Positions 56,271 to 64,000 of a stretch of 64,000 nt of DNA are shown one piece after another; within the stretch, counting starts at the first letter, position 1, and every line of letters starts with the position of its first letter. Position numbers and translations under genes: made by a program. The stretch spans positions 52,587-116,586 of the forward strand of contig DASVAW010000129.1 of the NCBI GenBank assembly GCA_036376135.1. Reading direction: 5' to 3'. Under the pieces are notes generated by a model. It made no database searches. It was not told the origin of the DNA and was given only the letters and a program-made list of their open reading frames with translations. Origin of the DNA: Candidatus Polarisedimenticolaceae bacterium (GTDB taxonomy: Bacteria > Acidobacteriota > Polarisedimenticolia > Polarisedimenticolales > DASRJG01).

Positions 56271-58031
56271 ATGGACCTGCGCCGCTACCTCGACCTGTTC
56301 GTCGCGGAATCGCGCGAGCACCTCGCCCGCGCGGCGCAACTCGCCGCCGCGATGGGGACGGCCCAGGACGAGAGGGCGCTGCGCGAGTCGTTCCGCCACC
56401 TGCACTCCCTGAAGGGGATGGCGGCGACGATGGGGTTCGCGTCGATGCGCGACCTCGCGCACGCCGCCGAAGGGGTCCTCGACGCCTGCCGGCGCGGCGC
56501 GCTCGACCCTTCGCGGGGCGGCGCCCTCGTCGGCGAGGCGACCGCCTGCCTCGAGCGGCTCGTCGACCGGGCGGCGCGCGGGGAGAGCCCCGACGACGAC
56601 GACGGCGCCCTGCTCGCGGCCCGCCTTCGCGCCTTCGTTCCCGCCGCGACACCCGCCGACCCCGGCGGCTCCGCCGCTCCCGTCCCCTCCGAGGGAGGGA
56701 AGGGGACCCTCCGCCTCTACCGCGTCGGGATGCGCCTGGACCGGGAGCGCCCCTTCCCCGCCCTGCGCGCGGCGGCGGTGCTCGGTCGGCTCGGCCGTCT
56801 CGGCCGGGTGGTGGCGAGCACGCCTCCGGCCGCACGCCTGCGCACCGGGCGATGCGACGGGACGATCGCGGCGACCCTCGAAACGACCCTCGAAGGGGCC
56901 GCGCTCGGCGCGGCCCTCGCGCGCATCGACGAGCTCGAGAGTTTCACCGTCGCGCCGACCGAGGCGCCCGCGGTTCAGGCCCCCGCGCCGCCGACGGCGT
57001 TCGCGCGCCTTCCGATCGCCGCGATCGACGACTGGCTCGCCGACGCGAACGAGCTGGTCCGCGCGCTCACCCGTGCGGGGGCCGACCCCCGGGCGCTCGC
57101 CCTCGCGCGGCGCCTCAGGCGACGCTCGCTCGACGCGCGGCTGATTCCTTTCGAGCCCCTCGCCGGCCGCGTGGAACGCGCGGCGGGGGATCTGGCCCGC
57201 GGACTCGGGAAGGAAGTCGCGGTCACGATCGAGGGGCGCGACACGCAGATCGACCGCGTGTTGTTCGATGCGATCGCGGATCCCCTGCTCCACCTCGTGC
57301 GGAACGCCGTCGACCACGGCCTCGAGCCCCCCGCGGAGCGCGAGGCCCTCGGAAAGCCCCGGCGCGGCCTCCTGCGCGTGACGCTCGTGCGGCGCGCCGC
57401 TTCGCTCGACGTCGCGTTCGAGGACGACGGCCGCGGCGTGGACCTCGAGGCCGTGCGCCGCGAGGCATCGACGCGGGGCCTGCTGACGGAAACGCAGATC
57501 GAGGGGCTCGACGCGAGGCGCACCCTCGCCCTGCTGCTCGAGCCGGGGTTCTCCACCGCCCGGCGCGCGGGGGTCGTCTCCGGGCGCGGCGTCGGCCTCG
57601 ACGTCGTCGCCGAAGCGGTTCGCACCCTCGGCGGGCGACTGGACCTCGAGGCCCGCCCGGGGCGGGGCCTGCGCGTCCGCATGAACTTCCCCTTCGCGAC
57701 CGCACGCCTGCACGCGGTCGTCGTCCGTGCCGGGGTCGCCCGCCTCGCGATTCCCGCGTCCGCGGTCGTGCGCGCGCGCCCCGCGGGGGACGCCCCGATC
57801 GAGCCCCTGGCGTCGCGCCTGGGGGGGCGCGGCGGCCCTCCCCCGACGATCGCGATCGAGCTGCGGAGGACCGCCGGGGCGCTGACCCTCGGCGTCGACG
57901 CCGTGGACGGCCGATACGAGCTCGTCGTGCGCGCGCTGCGCGGCCCCCTCACCGCGTGCGGCGCCTACGGCGCCGCGGGAGTCCTCGACGACGGCACGCC
58001 GGTTCTCGTGATCGACCCCGAGGCGCTGTGA
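56271..58031 (+). CDS. cheA: CheA-type chemotaxis histidine kinase
   Basis: The 586-residue kinase has a P1 domain with HLHSLKGMAATMGF, H45 being the phosphorylated histidine. A P2-like domain (about 145-235; YRVGMRLDRERPFPALRAAAVL) follows, then a P3 dimerisation part, and the P4 ATPase with N-box HLVRNAVDHG (H341), G1 box DDGRG (385-389) and G2 GRGVGLDVV. The C-terminal P5 CheW-like domain is present but divergent. ATG 56271 is preferred; TTG 56262 overlaps the cheW-like stop. No cheY, cheR or cheB is in the window, so the output could be non-flagellar. Confidence 0.9.
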   Translation: MDLRRYLDLFVAESREHLARAAQLAAAMGTAQDERALRESFRHLHSLKGMAATMGFASMRDLAHAAEGVLDACRRGALDPSRGGALVGEATACLERLVDRAARGESPDDDDGALLAARLRAFVPAATPADPGGSAAPVPSEGGKGTLRLYRVGMRLDRERPFPALRAAAVLGRLGRLGRVVASTPPAARLRTGRCDGTIAATLETTLEGAALGAALARIDELESFTVAPTEAPAVQAPAPPTAFARLPIAAIDDWLADANELVRALTRAGADPRALALARRLRRRSLDARLIPFEPLAGRVERAAGDLARGLGKEVAVTIEGRDTQIDRVLFDAIADPLLHLVRNAVDHGLEPPAEREALGKPRRGLLRVTLVRRAASLDVAFEDDGRGVDLEAVRREASTRGLLTETQIEGLDARRTLALLLEPGFSTARRAGVVSGRGVGLDVVAEAVRTLGGRLDLEARPGRGLRVRMNFPFATARLHAVVVRAGVARLAIPASAVVRARPAGDAPIEPLASRLGGRGGPPPTIAIELRRTAGALTLGVDAVDGRYELVVRALRGPLTACGAYGAAGVLDDGTPVLVIDPEAL

Positions 58032-58044
58032 TTATCCTCTCGCC

Positions 58045-58830
58045 GTGCACACCCCCCGCAAGCGCTTCGGCCAGAACTTCCTCGTCGACCGTGCGGCGAT
58101 CGAACGGATCGTGCGCGAGCTCGCGCCGACGGGGGCCGAGCCGGTCCTCGAGATCGGTCCCGGCATGGGGGCGCTGACCGAGCCGCTCCTCGCGGCGTCG
58201 GGGAAACTCGCCGCGGTCGAGATCGACCGGGACCTCGCCGGCGCCCTGCGCGCGCGACTGGACCCCGCGCGGTTCGTGCTGATCGAGCGCGACGTGCTCG
58301 ACCTCGACCTGGGCTCGGTGGCGGAGCTGCTGGGTTTCGCCCCGGCGACGCCGCTCGCCGTCGCCGGCAACCTGCCGTACAACATCTCGAAGCCGGTGGC
58401 GAAGCGCCTCGTCGCCCAGCGCGGGACGGTCGCGCGCGCGGTCCTGATGTTCCAGAAGGAGGTCGCGCTGCGCCTCACCGCCGAGCCGGGGAGCAGGGAC
58501 TACGGTCCCCTGACCGTCCTCGCCGGCCTCGCCTACACGATCGAGCGGCGCTTCGACCTCCCGCCGGGGGCGTTCCGCCCCGCACCGTCGGTCGTCTCGA
58601 CGGTCACCCGCTGGACCCCGCGCGGCGGGACGATTCCCGACGGCCTGGAGGCGGCGCTGCGCGCCTCCTTCGCCCAGCGGCGCAAGACCATGCTCGCCAA
58701 CCTGCGCTCGGGCCTCGGGGGCGAAGGGCCCGCGCGCGAGGCTCTCGAGCGGGCGCAGATCGATCCGCGCGCGCGCGCCGAGCAGCTTTCCCCCGCGTCT
58801 TTCCTGCGTCTGGCGCCGATTTTCGCTTGA
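58045..58830 (+). CDS. rsmA: 16S rRNA (adenine1518/1519-N6)-dimethyltransferase
   Basis: RsmA (KsgA) dimethylates two adjacent adenines near the 3' end of 16S rRNA as a late check in 30S assembly. The 261-residue protein starts with RKRFGQNFLVDRAAIERIV, has the SAM-binding EIGPGMGALTEPLL and the catalytic AGNLPYNISKPV (NLPY) motif, then a helical C-terminal domain with RRKTMLANLRSGLG. The GTG at 58045 lies 13 bases after cheA. A TATCCT box sits 6 bases before it. Confidence 0.96.
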   Translation: MHTPRKRFGQNFLVDRAAIERIVRELAPTGAEPVLEIGPGMGALTEPLLAASGKLAAVEIDRDLAGALRARLDPARFVLIERDVLDLDLGSVAELLGFAPATPLAVAGNLPYNISKPVAKRLVAQRGTVARAVLMFQKEVALRLTAEPGSRDYGPLTVLAGLAYTIERRFDLPPGAFRPAPSVVSTVTRWTPRGGTIPDGLEAALRASFAQRRKTMLANLRSGLGGEGPAREALERAQIDPRARAEQLSPASFLRLAPIFA

Positions 58831-58836
58831 TATACT
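58828..58836 (+). promoter_or_regulatory. Extended -10 promoter directly before the RNase J gene
   Basis: TGATATACT is an extended -10 element (TGn plus TATACT). It overlaps the rsmA stop and ends 7 bases before the GTG at 58844, so the transcript would start at the start codon. Confidence 0.55.
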
Positions 58837-58843
58837 CCGCGCG

Positions 58844-60499
58844 GTGAGCGCTCCTCTGGAACTCGTTCCCCTCGGCGGTCTCGGAGAGTTCGGCATGAAC
58901 CTCCTCGTGATCCGCCAAGGAGACGACTGCGTGGTGATCGACGCCGGGATGATGTTCCCCGGCGCCGAGCACCTGGGGGTGGACGTCGTCATCCCCAACC
59001 TCGAGTTCCTCGACGACTGCGGGACGATCCACGGCCTGGTCCTCACCCACGGTCACGAGGACCACATCGGCGCGGTTCCCTACCTGCTCGCCCGGCGCGA
59101 CGTCCCGGTGTTCGGGACGCCGTACACCCTCGCCCTCGTCCGCGACCGCCTCGAGGAGCACGACCTGCTCCGCGGCCCCGCGCTGCGGCCGATCGCCCCC
59201 GAAGGGGCTCCGCTGCGGCTGGGCCCGTTCACGATCGAGGCCCTTCCCGTCGCGCACTCGATCCCGCAGTCGCGCCTGCTGGTCGTGCGCACCCCGATCG
59301 GGACGATCGTCCATACCGCCGACTTCAAGCTCGACGCGAACCCGCTCGACGGTGAGGCGCTCGACCTCCGGGCCCTCTCGCGCCTGGGGGACGAAGGGGT
59401 GCTCGCGCTCCTCTCCGACAGCACCAACGCCGATCGACCGGGGGTGACCCCCGGAGAACGGACGGTCCGCGCCCCGCTCGAGCAACACGTCGCCTCCGCC
59501 CCGGCGCGCGTGTTCGTGACGGCCTTCTCCAGCAACGTCCACCGCCTGCAGCAGGTGATCGAGATCGCCGCCCAGCACGGCCGCAAGGTCGCCGTCGTCG
59601 GCGCCTCGATGGAGTCCCACGTCGAGATCTCCCAGCGCCTGGGGCTGCTGCGTTTCCCCGCGGGGCTGCGGGTGGATCCCGCGGTCGCGATGGACCTCCC
59701 TCCCGCCGAGGTCCTTTTCCTCGTGACCGGATCGCAGGGAGAGCCCGCGTCGGCGCTCGCGAGGATCGCCGTCGACGGCCACCGCGACGTCTCGATCGAG
59801 GACGGCGACCTCGTCCTCCACTCCGCGCGCGCGATCCCGGGGAACGAGCGCACGATCGGCCGGATGGTCAACCACCTCCTGCGGCGCGGGGCGTCGGTCG
59901 TCACCGGCGCCGACTCCCCGATCCACGTCTCGGGGCACGCGTCGCGCGACGAGATGCGGATGATGATCGATCTCGTCCGCCCGAAGTTCCTCGTCCCGAT
60001 CCACGGCGAGTACCGGCAGCTCAAGGCCCACGCGGAGATCGGCCGCGCGTGCGGCCTTCCGGCGTCGAGGATCACGCTCGCGGACAGCGGCGATCTGCTC
60101 GCCCTCACCGAGGACTCCCTCGAGGTCGCCGGCCGCGTGCCGGTCGGCCAGGTCTTCATCGACGGCACCCTCGAGGAGGTCGGCGCCGCCCTCCTCAAGG
60201 AGCGCCGCAAGATCGCCGACGACGGGCTCATCGTCGCCGTCGTCGCCGTCGACCGCGAGAACGGCACCCTCAACGGCGACCCCGAGATCGCCAGCCGCGG
60301 CTTCGTCGGTCTCGAGGGGGAGGCGGAGCTGCTGCGCGAGGCGCGCGACGTCGTCGCGGAAGCCCTCGCCTCGACCTCGCTCGAGCAACGCTCGGACGAG
60401 GGGCTGCTCAAGGAGAAGCTCCAGACCGAGCTCAAGCGGTTCTTCCGGCGGCGCACGCAGCGCCGTCCGCTGATCGTCCCCGTGATCGTGGAGTTGTGA
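58844..60499 (+). CDS. rnj: Ribonuclease J
   Basis: RNase J is a beta-CASP metallo-beta-lactamase nuclease with endonuclease and 5'-3' exonuclease activity. The 551-residue protein carries LTHGHEDHIGA (H69, H71, D73, H74), the downstream VAHSIPQS and HTADFKLD zinc ligands, the beta-CASP TAFSSNVHRLQQV block, and HVSGHASRDEMRMMIDLVRPKFLVPIHGEYRQL (core SGHASRDEMRMMI and PIHGEYRQL). A C-terminal domain of about 100 residues follows. The stop overlaps a possible ftsK start (GTGA). RNase J presence suggests 5'-3' mRNA decay in this organism. Confidence 0.95.
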   Translation: MSAPLELVPLGGLGEFGMNLLVIRQGDDCVVIDAGMMFPGAEHLGVDVVIPNLEFLDDCGTIHGLVLTHGHEDHIGAVPYLLARRDVPVFGTPYTLALVRDRLEEHDLLRGPALRPIAPEGAPLRLGPFTIEALPVAHSIPQSRLLVVRTPIGTIVHTADFKLDANPLDGEALDLRALSRLGDEGVLALLSDSTNADRPGVTPGERTVRAPLEQHVASAPARVFVTAFSSNVHRLQQVIEIAAQHGRKVAVVGASMESHVEISQRLGLLRFPAGLRVDPAVAMDLPPAEVLFLVTGSQGEPASALARIAVDGHRDVSIEDGDLVLHSARAIPGNERTIGRMVNHLLRRGASVVTGADSPIHVSGHASRDEMRMMIDLVRPKFLVPIHGEYRQLKAHAEIGRACGLPASRITLADSGDLLALTEDSLEVAGRVPVGQVFIDGTLEEVGAALLKERRKIADDGLIVAVVAVDRENGTLNGDPEIASRGFVGLEGEAELLREARDVVAEALASTSLEQRSDEGLLKEKLQTELKRFFRRRTQRRPLIVPVIVEL

Positions 60500-62784
60500 T
60501 CGTGGCGAAGGTGCGCGAGAAGCTCCGCAGGCTCTCCCAGTGGCCCGGCTTCGACGAGGTCGTGGGCTTGCTCCTGCTCCTGATGGCGGCGATCTGCCTC
60601 GCGGCGCTTTCCTCCCACTCCCCTTCCGACCCGACGTGGTTCCAGCAGCTCTCGGACCCCGGCCCCGTGCGCAACGTCTTCGGCCGCGTCGGGGCGAACC
60701 TCTCCGAGATGCTCTGGCAGGGGCTGGGCACCGCCGGTTGGCTCGTGCCGCTGGTCCTCGCGGTCACCGGATGGAACCGCTTCCGCGGACGCGGCGCCGC
60801 GACCTCGTGGGGACGTTTCGCGGGGCTCGCCGCGGCGACCCTCGTCCTCGCCGGTCTCCTGCAGCTGTGGATCGGCTGGGTGGAAATCTCCGGAGACCGG
60901 TACCCCGCGGGCGGCCTCGCGGGGATCGCGGTCGGGGGGACCTTGCGCGAGCTGCTCGGCACGACCGGCGGGATCGTGGTCGCCGTGGTCCTGCTCGCCG
61001 CGACGATCGTGCTCGCGACGCAGTTCTCCTTCGCGCGCACGGGGGAGGCGCTCGCGGTCTGGGGGCGCGGGGAAGCCGCCCGGCGCCTCGCCGCATGGCG
61101 CGCGCGTCGCGAGGAGCGGCGCCGCGCCGACGAGCGCACCGCGGTCTCCCGCAAACACGCCAAGGCCGCCGCCGAGCGCGCGAAGGACCTCCCGGCGGAG
61201 CCCGCCGCCGAGGAGCCCCGGCCCGCCCCCGCGCCGCCCTCCCTCCGCCCGCGCGCGACGGCCGCCAAGCCCTCCCCGCCCGCGAAGCAGCCCCCCCTTC
61301 TCGAGCCGCAGAGCGCCTCGGGGATGAGCCTCCCCCCCCTCGATCTGCTCAACGACCCGAAGCCGCAGCCGAGCGAGGACGAGAAGGAGCTCCTCTCCCG
61401 CGCGGGCCAGCTCACCCAGAAGTTCCGCGAGTTCGACGTCGAGGGGGAGGTCGTCGCGATCCACCCCGGTCCCGTCGTGACGACCTTCGAGTTCAAGCCC
61501 GACGCCGGCGTGAAGTACTCGAAGATCACGGGGCTCGTGGACGACCTGTGCCTGGGACTGAAGGCCGAGTCGGTGCGCATCGACCGCATGCCCGGCCGCG
61601 CGACGGTGGGGATCGAGGTCCCCAACAAGCACCAGGAGATCATCTACCCGAAGGAGCTGATGGCCTCCGAGCGCTGGCGCCAGTCCCGCTCGAAGCTCAC
61701 CCTCGCCCTCGGGAAGGACATCAACGGCGAGGTCTACACCGCCGAGCTCGACCGCATGCCGCACCTGCTGATCGCCGGCGCCACCGGCGCGGGGAAGTCG
61801 GTCGGCCTCAACGGCATGATCGTGTCGATGCTCTACAAGTCCACCCCGGCCGAAGTCCGTTTCATCATGATCGACACGAAGATGATCGAGCTCGGGATCT
61901 ACCAGGACATCCCGCACCTGCTCATCCCGGTCGTCACCGACCCCAAACACGCCTCGACCGCGCTGAAGTGGGCGGTCCGCGAGATGGAGTCCCGCTACAA
62001 GAAACTCGCCGCGGTGGGCGTCCGCAACCTCGAGCAGTTCAACGCGCTGCTCGACGCCGAGCCCGAGCGCACGATCTCGGACCCCAAGACCGGCGAGTCC
62101 CAGCCCCTGCGCAAGCTCCCCTGCGTCGTCATCGTCATCGACGAGATGGCCGACCTGATGATGGTCTCCTCGGCGGACGTCGAGGAGTCGATCATGCGCC
62201 TCGCGCAGATGGCGCGGGCCGTCGGCATCCACCTCATCCTCGCCACGCAGCGCCCGTCGGTGGACGTCATCACCGGCACGATCAAGGCCAACTTCCCCTC
62301 GCGCATCGCCTTCCGGGTCAGCCAGCGCGTGGACTCCCGCACGATCATCGACCAGCAGGGGGCCGAGCACCTGCTCGGCCGCGGCGACATGTTGTTCATG
62401 CCCCCCGGCTCCCAGCGCCTCACCCGGCTGCACAGCGCCTACCTCACCGAAGGGGAGATCAACCGCATCACCGCCTTCCTGAAGAAGCAGGCGAAGCCGG
62501 TCTACGACGAAAGCGTGCTGAAGGACCCCGAGGAGGAGCGCCAGGCGGGGGGCGACGGCGGCGAGCGCGACGCGATGTACCTCGAGTGCGTGCGCCTGGT
62601 CCTCCAGGAGGGGCAGTGCTCGATCACCCTCCTCCAGCGCCGCCTGCGCCTGGGTTACGCCCGTGCGGCGCGCATCGTCGACACGATGCAGCAGGACGGG
62701 ATCGTCGGCCCGGCCGACGGGTCGAAGCCGAGGGAGATCCTCGTGGGGCCGGAGATCCTGGAGACGCTGAGTGCGTCCCGGTAG
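60496..62784 (+). CDS. ftsK: DNA translocase FtsK
   Basis: FtsK pumps DNA at the division septum. The 762-residue protein has about four N-terminal membrane helices (about 20-185), an Ala/Pro/Arg/Glu-rich linker (about 190-290), the alpha domain, the RecA-like motor with Walker A GATGAGKS (428-435) and VVIVIDEMADLMM, and a C-terminal gamma winged helix (SITLLQRRLRLGYARAARIVD). GTG at 60496 overlaps the RNase J stop; GTG at 60502 is also possible. From about 61707 to the end it is nearly repeated in inverted orientation at 64000-62925. Confidence 0.96.
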   Translation: MIVAKVREKLRRLSQWPGFDEVVGLLLLLMAAICLAALSSHSPSDPTWFQQLSDPGPVRNVFGRVGANLSEMLWQGLGTAGWLVPLVLAVTGWNRFRGRGAATSWGRFAGLAAATLVLAGLLQLWIGWVEISGDRYPAGGLAGIAVGGTLRELLGTTGGIVVAVVLLAATIVLATQFSFARTGEALAVWGRGEAARRLAAWRARREERRRADERTAVSRKHAKAAAERAKDLPAEPAAEEPRPAPAPPSLRPRATAAKPSPPAKQPPLLEPQSASGMSLPPLDLLNDPKPQPSEDEKELLSRAGQLTQKFREFDVEGEVVAIHPGPVVTTFEFKPDAGVKYSKITGLVDDLCLGLKAESVRIDRMPGRATVGIEVPNKHQEIIYPKELMASERWRQSRSKLTLALGKDINGEVYTAELDRMPHLLIAGATGAGKSVGLNGMIVSMLYKSTPAEVRFIMIDTKMIELGIYQDIPHLLIPVVTDPKHASTALKWAVREMESRYKKLAAVGVRNLEQFNALLDAEPERTISDPKTGESQPLRKLPCVVIVIDEMADLMMVSSADVEESIMRLAQMARAVGIHLILATQRPSVDVITGTIKANFPSRIAFRVSQRVDSRTIIDQQGAEHLLGRGDMLFMPPGSQRLTRLHSAYLTEGEINRITAFLKKQAKPVYDESVLKDPEEERQAGGDGGERDAMYLECVRLVLQEGQCSITLLQRRLRLGYARAARIVDTMQQDGIVGPADGSKPREILVGPEILETLSASR

Positions 62785-62842
62785 AGCGGCCCGACCGCGC
62801 TTGCACCGGGTTCTAATTTCCCATCGGGCCGGACGCTCCGAG

Positions 62843-62859
62843 GAACCGGGATCCGGTTC
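62843..62859 (+). terminator. Hairpin after ftsK
   Basis: GAACCGG-GAT-CCGGTTC is a perfect 7-bp stem with a 3-base loop, about 60 bases after the ftsK stop and inside the convergent spacer. There is no strong T run, so efficiency is uncertain. Confidence 0.4.
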
Positions 62860-62889
62860 TCCGTATTGGAGCGAGGCACGAAAACCAGT

Positions 62890-62914
62890 GACCCGGCGCA
62901 ATCCTCCCCGGGTC
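62890..62914 (-). terminator. Hairpin after the second, minus-strand ftsK gene
   Basis: GACCCGG and CCGGGTC (7 bp, 11-base loop) pair just after the minus-strand stop. On the minus strand the hairpin is followed by ACTGGTTTTCG, a weak T tract. Confidence 0.4.
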
Positions 62915-62924
62915 GGATCGGGGT

Positions 62925-64000
62925 CTATCTCGCGGCCAACGTCTCCAGGATCTCCGGCCCCACCAGAATCTCCCTCGGCTTCGAACCGTCCGCCGGGCCG
63001 ACGATCCCGTCCTGCTGCATCGTGTCGACGATCCGCGCCGCCCGGGCGTAGCCCAGGCGCAGGCGGCGCTGGAGGAGGGTGATCGAGCACTGCCCCTCCT
63101 GGAGGACCAGGCGCACGCACTCCACGTACATCGCGTCGCGCTCGCCTCCGTCGCCGCCGGCCTGGCGCTCCTCCTCGGGGTCCTTGAGGACGCTCTCGTC
63201 GTAGATCGGCTTCGCCTGCTTCTTGAGGAACGCCGTGATCCGGTTGATCTCCCCCTCGGTGAGGTAGGCGCTGTGCAGGCGGGTGAGGCGCTGCGAGCCG
63301 GGGGGCATGAACAACATGTCGCCGCGGCCGAGCAGGTGCTCGGCCCCCTGCTGGTCGATGATCGTGCGGGAGTCGACGCGCTGGCTGACGCGGAAGGCGA
63401 TGCGCGAGGGGAAGTTCGCCTTGATCGTCCCGGTGATGACGTCGACCGACGGGCGCTGGGTCGCGAGGATCAGGTGGATGCCCACCGCGCGCGCCATCTG
63501 CGCGAGGCGCATGATCGATTCCTCGACGTCCGCCGAGGAGACCATCATCAGGTCGGCCATCTCGTCGATGACGATGACGACGCAGGGGAGCTTGCGCAGG
63601 GGCTGGGACTCGCCGGTCTTCGGGTCGGAGATCGTGCGCTCCGGCTCGGCGTCGAGCAGGGCGTTGAACTGCTCGAGGTTGCGCACGCCGACCGCCGCGA
63701 GCTTCTTGTAACGCGACTCCATCTCGCGGACCGCCCACTTGAGCGCGGTCGAGGCGTGCTTCGGATCGGTGACCACGGGGATGAGGAGGTGGGGGATCTC
63801 GGCGTACATCCCCAGCTCGATCATCTTGGTGTCGATCATGATGAAGCGGACTTCGGCCGGGGTCGCCTTGTAGAGGATGCTCGTGATCATCCCGTTCAGG
63901 CCGACCGATTTTCCGGCGCCGGTCGCACCCGCGATCAAGAGGTGGGGCATCCGGTCCAGCTCGGCGGTGAACACGTCCCCGTTGATGTCCTTCCCCAGGG
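62925..64000 (-). CDS. ftsK: Second FtsK/SpoIIIE DNA translocase, C-terminal part (5' end outside window)
   Basis: The visible 358 codons encode the RecA-like motor and gamma domain of a second FtsK. Walker A GATGAGKSVGLNGM, IVIDEMADLMMV, LATQRPSVDVITGTI and the gamma winged helix LLQRRLRLGYARAARIV are all intact. Compared with the upstream ftsK the differences are few and mild (for example ITSILYKA for IVSMLYKS, GMYAEI for GIYQDI, KPIY for KPVY). The block between is identical over about 200 residues. The N-terminal domains, which would show whether it is membrane-anchored (FtsK) or soluble, lie beyond the window. Confidence 0.93.
   Translation of the reverse strand, partial: LGKDINGDVFTAELDRMPHLLIAGATGAGKSVGLNGMITSILYKATPAEVRFIMIDTKMIELGMYAEIPHLLIPVVTDPKHASTALKWAVREMESRYKKLAAVGVRNLEQFNALLDAEPERTISDPKTGESQPLRKLPCVVIVIDEMADLMMVSSADVEESIMRLAQMARAVGIHLILATQRPSVDVITGTIKANFPSRIAFRVSQRVDSRTIIDQQGAEHLLGRGDMLFMPPGSQRLTRLHSAYLTEGEINRITAFLKKQAKPIYDESVLKDPEEERQAGGDGGERDAMYVECVRLVLQEGQCSITLLQRRLRLGYARAARIVDTMQQDGIVGPADGSKPREILVGPEILETLAAR

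Larger units (their letters stand above)
61707..64000. repeat. Large inverted repeat formed by two ftsK motor genes
   Basis: The plus-strand ftsK segment from about 61707 to 62784 and the minus-strand segment 64000 to 62925 encode almost the same protein, with about nine substitutions in some 345 aligned residues. The DNA has many scattered synonymous differences, so the arms are true paralogues. The central spacer is 140 bases. The right arm continues beyond the window. Confidence 0.85.

Noticed and set aside
62808..62822. GGGTTCTAATTTCCC resembling a tRNA T-arm
   Set aside because: The loop lacks the TTCRA pattern, and no acceptor, anticodon or D arm can be placed around it.

Overview
The window is a very GC-rich (roughly 70% by eye), gene-dense bacterial chromosome segment with almost no non-coding DNA; no gap between genes exceeds about 220 bases. 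The host is Gram-negative: it carries LptE and an LptF/LptG-type exporter. It uses DnaE as replicative polymerase, has RNase J, two HU-family proteins, an MglA-type GTPase and a Bat aerotolerance operon. This mix together with the base composition fits Acidobacteriota or a neighbouring high-GC phylum. That placement is inference; no rRNA or tRNA is present to confirm it.

Layout. 1-5.1 kb: tail of a low-molecular-weight protein tyrosine phosphatase, an unrecognised gene, ComEC, a site-2-type metalloprotease on the opposite strand, and a PEGA-domain secreted protein. 5.1-11.5 kb: HU (minus), then Der GTPase, YihY, an MglA GTPase with a long low-complexity tail, a HEAT-like secreted protein, a cyclic-nucleotide-binding plus FHA protein and a small secreted protein. 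11.5-19 kb: housekeeping genes trpS, scpA, scpB, rluB, rpsA, an IHF-like gene, miaB and a bifunctional-nuclease-family gene. 19-23.2 kb: parA and parB behind a strong promoter holding a perfect palindrome, then one gene encoding an LptF-LptG fusion.

23.2-36.2 kb is a long minus-strand run: ribH, nusB, lptE, holA, guaA, dnaE, metK, ahcY and a large phosphodiesterase-TPR protein with a band-7-like N-terminus. Neighbours overlap or nearly touch. 36.2-39.9 kb (minus): a DUF255 protein that has lost its CxxC, MTA phosphorylase and a PfkB kinase. With metK and ahcY this puts much of S-adenosylmethionine synthesis and by-product recycling in one window. 40-41.75 kb: a membrane GAF-GGDEF diguanylate cyclase. 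41.77-44.6 kb (minus): acyl-CoA dehydrogenase, MeaB and an extended, metal-site-altered methylmalonyl-CoA epimerase-like protein. 44.6-54.8 kb (minus): ten tightly packed genes, moxR, a DUF58 gene, a DUF4381-like gene, batA, batB, batC-like, batD, batE, hemW and a threonine aldolase gene.

55-64 kb (plus): a compact chemotaxis-like set (sensorless MCP, short CheW, CheA), rsmA, RNase J and ftsK. The ftsK gene is followed tail-to-tail by a second, nearly identical FtsK motor gene running off the window on the minus strand, giving a large inverted repeat.

The least ordinary items are the ftsK inverted duplication, the LptF-LptG fusion, the band-7-like/phosphodiesterase/TPR fusion, the palindrome that supplies the stop codons of two convergent genes, the altered epimerase, the parAB operator-like palindrome, and repeated -10 boxes placed only 6-8 bases before start codons, which suggests leaderless transcripts.
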